A stretch of 64,000 nucleotides of DNA from Methylosinus sp. PW1 (lineage in GTDB: Bacteria > Pseudomonadota > Alphaproteobacteria > Rhizobiales > Beijerinckiaceae), in the NCBI RefSeq assembly GCF_000745215.1, contig NZ_JQNK01000009.1, positions 1,922,001 to 1,986,000 of the forward strand, in the 5' to 3' direction. The first letter of the stretch is position 1; each line of letters opens with the position of its first letter. This document shows, piece after piece, positions 14,698-25,400 of the stretch. The translations under genes were made by a program, and so were the position numbers. The notes under the pieces were generated by a model that was not told the DNA's origin, did not search any database, and worked only from the letters and a program-made list of their open reading frames with translations.

Positions 14698-14889
14698 TTA
14701 CTGGCCGATCCGCAGCAGCATGCCCACGGCGAGTCGCAGCCCCTGATCGACGACGACGAAGAAAATGCTCGCGGCCAGCACCATGAGGACCACCAGGCCG
14801 GAGGTGATGAGGGTCTCGCGGCGGGTCGGCCACACGACCTTGCTCGCTTCCGAGCGCACTTCTTGCAGGAACTGAAACGGATTGGCCAT
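14698..14889 (-). CDS. secE: Preprotein translocase subunit SecE
   Basis: 63 residues, the short single-span form typical outside enterobacteria. The amphipathic segment NPFQFLQEVRSEASKVVWPTRRE is followed by one membrane helix (ITSGLVVLMVLAASIFFVVV). It clamps the SecY halves in the inner membrane. It is first in the secE-nusG unit; the tRNA-Trp often found upstream in other bacteria is absent here. Confidence 0.95.
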   Translation of the reverse strand: MANPFQFLQEVRSEASKVVWPTRRETLITSGLVVLMVLAASIFFVVVDQGLRLAVGMLLRIGQ

Positions 14890-15004
14890 GCTTCACCGAG
14901 TCGAGATGTTTCACCGAGCCGAGGACCGCGGCCACGGGACTCATCGGGACCGCCACAAAACAGTCGCGGCGCGAGGCCCCAGGCCGCGCGCCACGCATCT
15001 GGTG

Positions 15005-15033
15005 CTTATAATCGAGTAAGGCGGGGCCGCCAA
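15005..15033 (-). promoter_or_regulatory. Promoter of secE-nusG
   Basis: On the minus strand, -35 TTGGCG (15033-15028), a 17-nt spacer and -10 TATAAG (15010-15005). The predicted start near 14998 leaves a leader of about 110 nt before secE. It is the clearest sigma-70-type promoter in this part of the window. Confidence 0.65.
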
Positions 15034-15064
15034 GCGGAAATTCAGGCCCCGGGAAAACGCGCCC

Positions 15065-15286
15065 TCACCCGGCCGCCGATGCGCCATTATGCTTGGCGAA
15101 CCAGGCGCGCGCCTCTTCGCGCGTGCGCTCCAGCTCACGCAAGGCGCCGTCCAGCTTCGCCTCGTAATCAGCAAAGCTCTCGCTCGGATCGAAGACATCC
15201 GCCGCCAGCGAATAAGGGGTTGCGATCTTGAGCTCGGCGCGCAGGCCTTCCTCGGTCTCCACCGCCGCAAAATAGAATTTCGCCAT
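15065..15286 (-). CDS. Small conserved-looking protein of unknown function
   Basis: 73 residues, MAKFYFAAVETEEGLRAEL...; no signal peptide or membrane helix, and a charged helix in the C-terminal half (YEAKLDGALRELERTREEARAWF). I do not recognise a family. Codon use is strongly GC-rich like its neighbours and it sits 33 bp after rsmA on the same strand, so it is probably translated from the pdxA-rsmA transcript. Confidence 0.6.
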   Translation of the reverse strand: MAKFYFAAVETEEGLRAELKIATPYSLAADVFDPSESFADYEAKLDGALRELERTREEARAWFAKHNGASAAG

Positions 15287-15319
15287 TACTGCCGCTCCTC
15301 GAAGATAGGCGCCGCAGAG

Positions 15320-16183
15320 TCAAGATAGGACAGCCAGAGCCTGCGCCAATGCGACGAATCCGCCGATGTCGATCTCCTCGGCGCGGCGCGTCTCCTCTAT
15401 GCCCGCCCGCGCCAGCAGAGCGGCGACGTCGAGGCCCGGCTTCGGCAGCGACTTCAGGCTCTGGCGCAGCATTTTTCGCCTCTGGCCGAAGGCCGCGCGC
15501 GTCACCTGCGACAGGAGCCTCGGATCGCAGGCGAGCGGGGCGGCGTTGGGAATGAGCTCCACCACGGAGGACGTCACCTTGGGCGGCGGCGTGAAGGCCG
15601 AGGGCGAGAGGTCGAACAAAATGCGCGCGCGTGTGCGCCAGCCGCAGAGCACGGCGAGACGGCCATAATCGGCGCGCTGCGCCGGCGTCGCGACGATGCG
15701 CTCGGCGACCTCGCGCTGGAACATCAGCACATAGCGGTCGAACACCGAAGGCCAAGGCTCCGCCTCGATCCAGCGCGCCAGCAGCTCGGTGGCGATATTA
15801 TAGGGAAGATTCGCGCAGATGCGCGCCGGTCCGCCGAGCCCATGCAGCCGCGCCAGTTCCGCCGGATCGAGCGCCAGCGCGTCGCCCTCGACGATGACTA
15901 GCCGCCCAGGATAGCGCGCCTCTATCTCGCGCAGCGCCGGAATGCAGCGCGAGTCGCGCTCCACCGCGATGACGCGCCCCGCCCCCTCGGCGAGCAGCGC
16001 GCGGGTGAGGCCGCCCGGCCCAGGCCCGATCTCGACGACGGTCGCGCATTCGAGCGGCCCGGCGGCGCGGGCGATGCGGGCGGTGAGATTGAGATCGAAG
16101 AGGAAATTCTGGCCGAGCGCCTTGCTGGCCATCAGGCCATGGCGCGCGACCACCTCGCGCAATGGCGGCAGATCGTCGATCAT
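15320..16183 (-). CDS. rsmA: 16S rRNA (adenine(1518)-N(6)/adenine(1519)-N(6))-dimethyltransferase
   Basis: 287 residues, SAM-dependent RsmA/KsgA that dimethylates two adenines near the 3' end of 16S rRNA during 30S assembly. The N-terminus has [10 protein letters not shown], the SAM motif I is [16 protein letters not shown], the acidic motif II is VIAVERDSR, and the catalytic NLPYN is seen at [14 protein letters not shown]. Its ATG overlaps the pdxA stop by 4 bp (ATGA), so the two are translationally coupled, the pdxA-ksgA order common in proteobacteria. Confidence 0.96.
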   Translation of the reverse strand: MIDDLPPLREVVARHGLMASKALGQNFLFDLNLTARIARAAGPLECATVVEIGPGPGGLTRALLAEGAGRVIAVERDSRCIPALREIEARYPGRLVIVEGDALALDPAELARLHGLGGPARICANLPYNIATELLARWIEAEPWPSVFDRYVLMFQREVAERIVATPAQRADYGRLAVLCGWRTRARILFDLSPSAFTPPPKVTSSVVELIPNAAPLACDPRLLSQVTRAAFGQRRKMLRQSLKSLPKPGLDVAALLARAGIEETRRAEEIDIGGFVALAQALAVLS

Positions 16184-17181
16184 CGCGCCGTCATTCGGTC
16201 GGCGAGGCGGATCGCCTCTATGAGGCTCGTCGCCTCGGCGACGCCCTTGCCGGCGATGTCGAAAGCCGTGCCATGGTCCGGCGATGTGCGCACAAAGGGC
16301 AGGCCCAGAGTGACATTGACGCCGCGATCGAAGGCCAGCGTCTTTATGGGGATCAGCGCCTGGTCATGCGTCGGGCAGATGGCGGCGTCATAGCGCGCGC
16401 GGGCGGCGGCGTGGAACATCGTATCGGCGGGATGCGGGCCGGTGGCGTCTATCCCCCGCCCGCGCAGCTCGGCGATGGCGGGGGCGATCACCTCGATCTC
16501 CTCACGGCCCATGGCGCCGCTCTCGCCGGCGTGCGGGTTGAGGCCGGCGAAAGCGAGGCGCGGCGAAGCGAGGCCGAAGCGGGAGGAAAGATCAGCGGCG
16601 ACGATCACGCCCGTCTCCACCAGCAGCTCGCGGGTGAGAAGGCGCGGAACCTCGGCGAGCGCGACATGGATGGTCGCTGGAACGACGGCGAGCTCTTCCG
16701 AGTAGAGCATCATCACCGGGCGGAAGGGGCGGCCGAACCGCCGCTCCGCCAGCGCGGCAAGAAACTCCGTATGGCCCGGATGCGCGAAGCCGGCGGCGTA
16801 GAGCACATTTTTGGCGATCGGATTGGTGACGAGCGCGCGCGCTTTCCCCGCCGCCACCAGCTCGACCGAGCGCTCTATCGAGAGGATCGTCGCCGCGGCG
16901 TCGGCAGGCTCGGGCGCGCCGGGAGCGCCACGAACCGAGAGGCCGAGCGGCGCGACCGGCAGAGCCGCGTCGAAAGCCGCCGCCGCCCCCTCCGGCGCGA
17001 CCTCGCGCAGCGCGATCTCGAGCCCGAGCGCCGCCGCCGTCCGCGCGAGCTGCGCCGGATCGGCGAGCACGAAGAAGGGCGGCAGAGCCCGCGTCTTGCG
17101 CGCGGCATAGGCCTTCAGCGTCAGCTCCGGGCCGATGCCGGAAGGGTCGCCCTGGGTGAGGGCTAGGGGAAGCGTGGTCAA
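16180..17181 (-). CDS. pdxA: 4-hydroxythreonine-4-phosphate dehydrogenase
   Basis: NAD-dependent enzyme of the DXP-dependent pyridoxal phosphate pathway. The N-terminus [19 protein letters not shown] is diagnostic, and metal-binding His residues lie in the [11 protein letters not shown] and [14 protein letters not shown] segments. I take the TTG at 17181, preceded by GAGG at 7-nt spacing, giving 333 residues. A frame-extending TTG at 17226 has no ribosome binding site and would run into the palindrome of the divergent hicAB promoter. It overlaps rsmA by 4 bp. Confidence 0.93.
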   Translation of the reverse strand: MTTLPLALTQGDPSGIGPELTLKAYAARKTRALPPFFVLADPAQLARTAAALGLEIALREVAPEGAAAAFDAALPVAPLGLSVRGAPGAPEPADAAATILSIERSVELVAAGKARALVTNPIAKNVLYAAGFAHPGHTEFLAALAERRFGRPFRPVMMLYSEELAVVPATIHVALAEVPRLLTRELLVETGVIVAADLSSRFGLASPRLAFAGLNPHAGESGAMGREEIEVIAPAIAELRGRGIDATGPHPADTMFHAAARARYDAAICPTHDQALIPIKTLAFDRGVNVTLGLPFVRTSPDHGTAFDIAGKGVAEATSLIEAIRLADRMTAR

Positions 17182-17190
17182 TTCAGCGCC

Positions 17191-17226
17191 TCGACGAATT
17201 CGTGGCCCTTGTGTATATTTACACAA
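17191..17226 (+). promoter_or_regulatory. hicAB promoter with embedded operator palindrome
   Basis: -35 TCGACG (17191-17196), 17-nt spacer, -10 TATATT (17214-17219). The -10 lies inside an inverted repeat TTGTGTA-TATT-TACACAA (17209-17226). HicB antitoxins usually bind such palindromes to autorepress, and the location 20 bp before hicA fits; the binding itself is inference. Confidence 0.55.
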
Positions 17227-17245
17227 AGAGGGCGAGGATTATCTT

Positions 17246-17455
17246 TTGGGCCGCGCCGGACGCAGCAACAAGCGAAAAGACATTGAGGCGCGCTTGCACG
17301 CTGACGGCTGGCGCATCTCTCGTAAGGGTCCCGGCGATCATGTTCAATACACGCATCCAGTCCGGCCGGGCCGAGTGACCATAGACGCCGGCGCGAAGGA
17401 GTTCCCGACGGGAACATTGCGGTCGATTTACAAGCAGGCGGGCTGGCCCTGGTGA
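17246..17455 (+). CDS. hicA: HicA-type mRNA interferase toxin
   Basis: Small double-stranded-RNA-binding-fold toxin that cleaves mRNA when not bound by HicB. The core KRKDIEARLHADGWRISRKGPGDHVQYTHP...GRVTIDAG...PTGTLRSIYKQAGW is the HicA pattern; His in GDH corresponds to the catalytic His. The frame is open upstream to 17135, but that part overlaps pdxA and the promoter. I choose a TTG start at 17246 (69 residues) with a GAGG-like site upstream. hicB follows after 40 bp. Confidence 0.85.
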   Translation: MGRAGRSNKRKDIEARLHADGWRISRKGPGDHVQYTHPVRPGRVTIDAGAKEFPTGTLRSIYKQAGWPW

Positions 17456-17495
17456 AGGCGGCTGGATTCGAGAAGCTGGGCGAGGGAGACGCGGA

Positions 17496-17903
17496 ATGAG
17501 TCATGCGATTGCGCTCATTCACGAGGAGAGCGGCAAATTTGGAATATCCTTTCCTGATTTTCCAGGCTGCGTCAGCGTCGGTGACTCCATCGATGAAGCG
17601 ATCTTCAAAGGCGGCCAGGCGCTCGCACTTCATGTCGAGGGAATGACGGCCGATGGCGAGCCGCTGCCTCACTTGCGAAATGTCGCGCAATTGCGCGCCG
17701 ATCCAGAAGTGGAGGAGTGGTTCGACCACGCGACCATCGCCGCTGTGGAGGTCGAGCTTCCGAGCCGCGCCGTGCGCGTGAACATCTCGATCGACGAGAA
17801 CCTGCTCGAACGCGTCGATCGCGCGGCTCGCGCCGCTGGCCAGACGCGATCGTCATTTCTCGCCGAGGCCGCAAAGCGCCGGCTCACCGAGCAATCCACC
17901 TGA
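17496..17903 (+). CDS. hicB: HicB-type antitoxin
   Basis: 135 residues. The N-terminal partly degraded RNase H-like domain (IALIHEESGKFGISFPDFPGCVSVGDSIDEA) neutralises HicA. The C-terminus (about 92-130: VRVNISIDENLLERVDRAARAAGQTRSSFLAEAA) is a ribbon-helix-helix DNA-binding domain, so it can repress the promoter at 17191-17226. Gene order toxin-antitoxin is the usual hicAB order. Confidence 0.9.
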   Translation: MSHAIALIHEESGKFGISFPDFPGCVSVGDSIDEAIFKGGQALALHVEGMTADGEPLPHLRNVAQLRADPEVEEWFDHATIAAVEVELPSRAVRVNISIDENLLERVDRAARAAGQTRSSFLAEAAKRRLTEQST

Positions 17904-17937
17904 AGAACGCGCCTCGGCAAAGGGCCGGGGGATCGCC

Positions 17938-19335
17938 TCACTCGCTTCCCGGCGGGCGATAGGTCAATATATCATCCGCCTTCAGCCAGCCTTGCGTGCC
18001 TTCCTTGAACTGCGCCTGGGCGCGCGTCGCCTGGGTGCGCGCCTCGACATATTTGCCGGCGACGAAGAGACCCTCGGCCGCCGCGAGCTGCGCCTTGGCG
18101 TTCTCGCCCTTGCGGAAATAGGCCATGGACAGAAACTCCCAGGCGTCGGCGCTGTCCTCGTCGCGCTGTGTGGCGTTGGCGAGCACGCTCACCGCCTCGT
18201 TCAGCAGCTTGGGATCGTCGGCCGAGACCAGCGCATGGCCGAGCAGCACGCGGATCGGCGTCGCCGCCGGCCCGGCGATGGCCGCCGCCTTGCGCAAAGG
18301 CGCGATGGCCTGATTGGCGCGGCCGGCCTCCAGCAAAATCTGCCCTTTCAGCTCCCAGAAGTAAGGGTTCTTCGGATCGGCCGCGACGAGCGCGTCGGCG
18401 CCGCGCAGCGCCTCCTCCAGCCGGCCGAAACGATTATCGGCGGTGACGCGGGCGTAGCGCGCCGGCAGCGAAAGATCGGAGATCGGATAGCGCCGCGCCG
18501 CCTCGCCGGAATTGCCCATGAAGCCGACGAGCTTGGCGCGCATCAGATCGTGACGCGCCTGCAGCGCCGGCGAATCCGGGACATCGAAATAGGGCGACTG
18601 CTTCGCGGCCTGATCGAGATTAGAGATGCGCTCGTTCGGCAGCGGATGCGATTGCAGATACGGGTCGATCGCCGTCGTCTTGAACAAGGATTCGCTGGCG
18701 AAGCGGTTGAACACTTCCAGCATGCCCTTGGCGGATTGATGCGTCGCCGTGAGGAAGCGCACCGCCATGCGATCGGCGGCCTGCTCCTCGCCACGCTGAT
18801 AGGCGAGCAGCGAGCGCTTCACCGCCTCTTGCGGGCCGAGCAATATTCCGACGGCGCCGGCGGAATCCATGCCCACCTGCCCGTCGCGACGGTTGAAGGC
18901 GCCGCGCGCGGCGACCATGGCGCCGGCGCTCGCCAACATTCCGGCGACGGAGAGGATGGTCGCCTTGGCGAGCTCCTGCCGCCCGCGCGCCAAATGGCCG
19001 CCGGCGATATGGCCGGTCTCATGGGCGAGGACGCCGATGATCTCATTGGGCGTCTTCGCCTCCATCAGCGCGCCGGTGTTGACGAAGATCTTCTGCCCGT
19101 CGGCGACGAAGGCGTTGAAGGAGCGGTCGCCGACCAGAATGATCTTGGCCGCCTCGCTGTGAATCCCCGCCGCCTTCAGCACGGGGGCGGTGTAGTCCCG
19201 CAATAATTGCTCGATCTCCGCGTCGCGGATGATCGACACGCGCGGGCCGTCTTCCTCCGCGCGCGCTGGCGCGCAGAGCGCGAAGATCAGGAGACCGGTG
19301 AGAAGCGTCCGCCGCTTGCCGCTTTTACGATCCAT
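17938..19335 (-). CDS. Periplasmic M48-family metalloprotease with TPR region (BepA-like)
   Basis: 465 residues from ATG 19335, which exposes a good signal peptide (MDRKSGKRRTLLTGLLIFAL...ARA); a GTG 15 codons upstream is the alternative start. The zinc-binding HETGH lies at about residues 105-109, with a downstream EEQAADRMAVRFL supplying the third ligand. The C-terminal half is helical and TPR-like. Related BepA/YfgC proteins degrade misassembled outer-membrane proteins with the BAM machinery. The neighbouring large autotransporter, transcribed in the same direction upstream, would be a plausible client, but that is inference. Confidence 0.9.
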   Translation of the reverse strand: MDRKSGKRRTLLTGLLIFALCAPARAEEDGPRVSIIRDAEIEQLLRDYTAPVLKAAGIHSEAAKIILVGDRSFNAFVADGQKIFVNTGALMEAKTPNEIIGVLAHETGHIAGGHLARGRQELAKATILSVAGMLASAGAMVAARGAFNRRDGQVGMDSAGAVGILLGPQEAVKRSLLAYQRGEEQAADRMAVRFLTATHQSAKGMLEVFNRFASESLFKTTAIDPYLQSHPLPNERISNLDQAAKQSPYFDVPDSPALQARHDLMRAKLVGFMGNSGEAARRYPISDLSLPARYARVTADNRFGRLEEALRGADALVAADPKNPYFWELKGQILLEAGRANQAIAPLRKAAAIAGPAATPIRVLLGHALVSADDPKLLNEAVSVLANATQRDEDSADAWEFLSMAYFRKGENAKAQLAAAEGLFVAGKYVEARTQATRAQAQFKEGTQGWLKADDILTYRPPGSE

Positions 19336-19428
19336 CGGCGGAGAGTGGCGTAAGCGGGGACGGAAAGCAAACCGCGTCACGAGGCGGAAGGCTCTCCTTC
19401 CGCCTCTCGCGAGGGACGGCGCAGCCGC

Positions 19429-22400
19429 TCAGAAGCGATAGGACACGCCGCCATTGAGCGCGGCGCCGCTCAGCTTCTCGCCGGTGCGATAGTCGCCGCG
19501 CACGAAGCCGACCCATCCGGTGTCGATGATCTGCGCCGAGACGCCGAGGCCGAATTGCGCGAAAGCGCCGGAGCGCGACACGGAGATCGGCACATAGGTG
19601 ACGTTCTGCTGGAAGCTCTCCTTCAGGCTGGTCTCGAACTCGTTCCAGCCGCTGACCGAGGCGAACGGCTGGAACGCGTATTTATTGTCGAGGACGAAGG
19701 AGGTTCCCGCCCGCAAGCCGACGCGGCCGAGAGTCGAGCGCACTGTGTCGAGCACGAGATAGGCCGGCGTCGTGCCCGCCGCCACCTGCAGCCGATCGAA
19801 ATCGACGCTGGTGACATTGATCGCGGCCGAAGGCTCGATGAACCAATCATTGGGCAGATCCCAATGATAGCCGAGCGAGGCGGAGCCCGCCCAGCCGCGG
19901 CCCTCCAACGGCTTCTCATTGAGGCCGGCGCGATAATTGGTGATGTCCGCGTTCCAGAAATCGTGACGGAACTGCACATCGGCGAAGAAGCCGAAGCCGG
20001 TCGCCACCGCATAGACGCCGACGAATGGCACGTCGAAACGCGTCCGAGTGCCGGAGCCGAGGAGATCGTAGGAATTGGAGAGATATTGGCCGGCCATCAC
20101 GCCGCCGTGCAGATTGATCTGCGTGTTCTCTATGTTGGAGAGCGAGGCGTCGAGGCCGACCTGATAGCCGCTGTAGAGCGTGCGCGTCTTCTCATTGGTG
20201 ACGGCCGTGCCGCCAGCGGCGGTCGGCGCGCTGGAGGAGCTCGAGAGATCGGAACGGCCGACGGCGGCGCGCGTCCAAATTCCGAAATCGACGGCGTTTG
20301 GCTTCGCGTCGGGATGCGATTGCACGAAGGCCGAGGCGCTCTGGAAGAAGCCGGTGGTCGCCGAAGCGACCGCCGAGGCGACGCTACCGCCGATCGCCGA
20401 CAGCGATCCGGTGTCGAGATTGGGGACGAGATACCATTGGCCGGGGCTGAGCTGCTGCAGGTTGAAGCTCACGAGGCCCGTATTGAGCGCCTGCGCGGCG
20501 CCTATGCTGGTGGTGGCGTTGCCGAGCTGGAATGTCGATGTCGAGCCGGGATTGGTCTTGGCGATCAGGATCGGGCTGGCGAAAAAGCCGGTCTGATTCT
20601 GGAACGGATTGACGATCACCGTCGTCACATTGCCGGAGCCGGCGCCGTTCACCAGCAGCTCGCCGGCCCGCTGTCCGCCGAGATCGGCGAAGCGCGCCGC
20701 CACATTCAGCACGCCGCCGCCCGTGTAACTGCCGTTGACGGTGAGCGAATTGGCGAGCGCCGCCGCTGTCGCGCCATTGGCGACCACCTGATTCGCCGCG
20801 GCGAGATCGAGCGTCCCATTATTGGTGAGATTGCCGGCGATGACGGAATTGACCGTCGTATTGGTCGTGCGGTCGCCGAGCGCGATGGTCGCATTATTGA
20901 CGACGCTGGTCGCGCCGAGCGTGCGGCCATGGCCGAGCGACACGCCGATCCCCTGGAACTGCGCGCCCGCCGTGGCGTCGCCGGCCGAGCTGTTGGTCAG
21001 CGTTCCGATATTCGTGTAGTCGCCCGCTCCGACGATCAGCGCGCCATTGCCATTGTTGTCGAACTTGCCGCCATTATTGGCGAGCGCGGCGGTGACATTG
21101 AATGTCCCCGTATTGGTCACGCCGCCGCCGATGGCTCCGGCGGCGTTGACCTTGCCCTGATTGACGAAGCCATTGGTCGTCAGCAGCGCGCCGCCGTTGA
21201 TGGCGATGGTCGAGCCGACGCCGTTCGTCGCGCTGGTCGCCGAGAGTGTGCGGCCGGAGGCGATCGTCACGCCGGTCGCGGCGGTGGAGCTGTTGGTCAG
21301 CGCGCCGACGCCGGTATAATCGCCGCCGGAGACGGAGAGCGTTCCCACGCCGCTATTGGCGAAATCGCCGCCGCCATTGGCGAGCGCGCCGGTCACGGTG
21401 AATGTCCCCGTGTTGGCGACGCCGCCGGCGATCGAGCCAGCCGCATTGGCGAGATTCGTGTTGATAAAGCCGCCGGTGAGCGCGCCCGTCGAGGTCAGCG
21501 TTCCCGCGTTCTGGATCGCCGCGCCAGTGGACGCCAGCGTTCCGGCGTTGACGATCGTCGCGCCGGCGCTGTTGATCACGCCGGTCGCGCTCAGCGTGCG
21601 GCCGGCCGCGATGGAAACGCCCGCGGCCGCGGTGGAGCTGTTCACGAAAGCGCCGATATTCGTGTAGTCGCCGCCGGTGACGAAGAGCGTTCCCACGCCA
21701 TTATTGGCGAAGCCGCCCGCGCCATTGACGAGCGCGCCCGTGACGGTGAAGGAGCCCGTATTGGTCACGCCGCCGGCGAGCGAGCCGGCGACATTGGCCG
21801 TTCCGCTATTCGTCAGCCCGCCGGTCAGCGAGCCGCCAGTCAGCTGATTGAACGCGCCGCTATTGTTGAGGCCCGAGACCGCGCCCGAATTATTGAAGGT
21901 TCCGGCGTTCTGAATCGTGCTCGCCGAAACGAAATTGCCGGAATTGGCGATGGTCGCGCCCGCATTGTTGGTCGCATTGACCGCCGAGAGCGTGCGGCCC
22001 GCGGAGACGGAGACGCCGGTCGCGGCGGTCGAGCTATTCGTCAGAGTGGCGATATTGGTGTAGTCGCCGCCCTGAACGACGAGCGTTCCCGCGCCATTAT
22101 TGGCGAAATTGCCCGCGCCATTGGCGAGCGCGCCGGTGACGGTGAAAGAGCCCGTATTGGTCACGCCGCCGGCGATGGAGCCGGCCGCTTTCGTCACGCC
22201 CGCCGCGGCGTTGACCAGCCCGCCAGTGACGGCGCCCGTCGTCGTGAAGGAGCCGCTATTGGCGACGCCGCCATTGACGGTTCCGTCATTGGTCGCCGTC
22301 GCGCTATTGGTCAGCCCGCCATTGAGGATGGCGCCGGCGTTATTGTTGAGCGTCCCCGTATTGACGAGGCCGCCGTTCAGCGTTCCGCCATTATTATTGT

Positions 22401-25400
22401 TGACGAGGCCGGCGTTCTGGATCGCGGCGGCCGAGGTGATCGTCGCATTATTGTTGATCGTCCCGCCGGCGCCCACGGTGAGCGCCGCGGCCGTCACCAC
22501 GCCGCCGGCGTTATTGGTCAGCACGCCGCCATTGACCGCGAAATTCGTCGTCGCGCCGATGGTCCCGCTATTGGCGATGATGCCGCCGGTCTCGGTGATC
22601 GCATTGGCGGCGATCGCGCCGCCGGCGTTCTGAATCGAGCCCGCGGCCTGCGTGAGCGTTCCATTCACCGCGAGGCTGCCGCCGGCGATGGCGATCGCGC
22701 CATTATTGTTCAGCGCGCCTATGTTGGTGAAGCTGTTCGAATTGACGTCGAGCGTCGCGCCGGCGTTGTTGTTGACGGTCGAGCCATTATTGGCGAGCGC
22801 GCCCGTCAGCGTGAATTTGCCGCTATTGTCGATCTGCCCATTGATCGCGCCGGAGGCGAGCACCGTGCCGGCTACGCCATTGACGAGGCCGCCATTGACG
22901 GTTCCGCTCGTCGTCAGCGTTCCGCCCGTGACGGTCGCGCCATTATTGATCGTTCCCGTCGAGTTCAGCGTTCCGGCGAGGACGAGCGCGCCGCCATCCA
23001 GAGTGCCGGCGCTGGTCGCCGCGCCGGACGTCGTCAACAGGCCGGTGAGCCTGGAAGAAGCGAACAAATTCTGAAAGGTTCCAGCGAAGTCATTGGTCAG
23101 CGCGCCACTCCATACGCCACCATTGGAAATGGTTCCGCTCGAATTGACGGCGTTGCCGATCCAGTTTGACGCACTGGCGATCGAGCCCCCCGTGTTGGAG
23201 ACGCTACCGAACCAAGCGCCCTGGTTAACGATCTTTGCGCCGGCCGAGTTCGACAGCACGTTTCCAGTCCACTGGCCTGTCGTTAGGTTGGTCACCGTCG
23301 CTGCAGCGCCGGAATTGATGAGATCGCCGTTGTAGATGCCGGAATTGAAAACCGAGCCGGTATTGGTGAGCGCGTCATTGACCTTGCCGCCGACCAAGAC
23401 CGAGATCGCGCCCGAGTTGGTCACCCCGCCGAGCGCGGTGAGCGTCGCCGAAGCTCTTACGATGATCAAGCCGGCGTTGTTCACGGCCAATGAGCTTGAC
23501 GCGCCGGAGACCGTTCCCTTTGAAATATCGACGGTCGCGCCGGCCGAGTTCTGCACCACATCGGTCTTCAGATCGCCGGTGACATTGAACGATCCGGCGA
23601 GATTATTGACGATTCCATTAATCGTCCCTTGAGCATTGGTCGTTCCCGAATTGGTCAGGCCGCCATTGACGACGCCTTGCGTCGTGAATGTTCCGCCCGT
23701 CACATTGACGCCGCCGCTGATCGTCGCGCCGACGGCGTTGGTCGCCGTTCCCAATGTCTTCAGCCCGCCCGTGACATTGCCGCCGGCGTAGTTGTTGAAG
23801 GTCGCGGAATTATCGACGGCGCCGGAGATCGTCGCATTATTGTCGAGCTGGCCGCCAGTGACTTTGGCCGCTCCGACTATGAGATTGTTGTTTATGAGCA
23901 CACTGCCAGTGACCAGGGCGCCGCCGTTGAAGACGCCCGCATTGTTCGTCACCGCAACTCTCCCCAAGCTTTGGGTAACTAGGCCGTTGACGACGCCACC
24001 TGCAAGATTGTTGAACGTCCCGCCATTGTTAACGGTCCCAGTGATCGTTCCGCTGTTTTGAACAGACCCGCCTCTCACTCCGAAGAAGTTGGCGATACTG
24101 CCGATCCAATTGCCGCGATTGTCTATGAAACCCTGGTTGGGGCCGCCGACATTACCGATCCAGGTGGCCCCCGCTTGGTTGACGATGGAGCCAGCGTTGG
24201 CGCCGACACCGCCCTGCCAGATGCCGGTCGGCCCCGAATTGGTCACGACGCCGCCCGGTCCATTCTGCAAAAACGCGGTCACCACGCCGGAGTTGTTGAC
24301 GACGCCTCGATTGACGAACTGGTCCGTGAGGCCGCCGCCGGCCTCGATGGTCACGGTGCCCTGATTGGTAAGAGTATTGAACTGCGCATCGACCACGCCG
24401 CCGGACTTGATCAGCAGCGCTCCATCGACATTGATGGCGCCCGCATGATTGGCGGCCGTGCCGACGCCGCCGCCCGCCGCGACCGTGAGGCCGGAGCCGG
24501 CGTCGATCTGAGTCGTTCCCGAATAGATATTCTGCCCTGTGACGGTCAGCGTCTTGCCGCCAGACACCTGCGTCGACAATTTGCCGGCGCCATCGCGCAT
24601 CACGCCTGCGAAGGTCGAATCCGCGGCAAGGCCGTAGGTCACCTTCGCGGCGGCGCCATTGGTGGTGACGGTTCCGGTCCCCCCTATGCCGGCCACCGTG
24701 GCGTTGAACCCATTGAGATCGAAAGTCCCCGCCGCATTGACCGTCAGCGCGCTCGCGCCGCTGAGGCCGGTGGCGCTGTTCAGTCGCAGCGTTCCGGCGT
24801 TGACCGTGGTCGTGCCGGAATAGGCGTTGACGCCCTCGAGATTGGTGACGCCCGCCGTCGTCGTCAGACCGGTGGAGCCGGAGACGCTCTCGACGAAGCC
24901 GCCCGCGGAGACGATTCCATTGGCGCTCGTCAAGCCTCCATTGCGAATGCGGCCGCCGGCGAGATTGACCGTATCGATATTCTGCGTGACGCCGGCCCCG
25001 CCGAGATCCAGCGTTCCTGCGATGATCGTCGCGCTCCCCTGGCTGAAGGCGTTGGCGACGCCGGCCTTCAGCGTCTGACCGGCCGCGACATTGGTCGCGC
25101 CGGTGTAGGTGTTGCTTCCCGCGAGGGTTAGCGTCGCGCCGCCCGAACCCTGGACATCGAGCGCGACCTTGCCGGCTCCGTCCTGGATAACGCCGGAATA
25201 GACCGTGTCCACAGTGTTGCGGGTCGTGGCCGTGCTGGCGACGCCGCCATTATTGGTGATGACGCCTTTCGACGAGCCGGTCAGATTATTGGCGATGAAG
25301 GACTGACCATTGGCGTCCAGCGTCGCGCTTGTGGTCGCATCCTGGCCGACATTGAGGCCGCCCTCATGCGCGCCGACGACGGTGGCCGCGTTCAGATTGC

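Noticed and set aside
14890..15064. tRNA-Trp expected upstream of secE
   Set aside because: No cloverleaf or tryptophan anticodon arm could be found in this gap.
17224..17226. TTG at 17226 as pdxA start
   Set aside because: No ribosome binding site and it lies inside the hicAB operator; the TTG at 17181 has GAGG at proper spacing.
19555..23169. Long plus-strand open frame antisense to the autotransporter
   Set aside because: Arg/Ala/Gly-rich and without recognisable domain; explained by the repetitive GC-rich autotransporter on the other strand.
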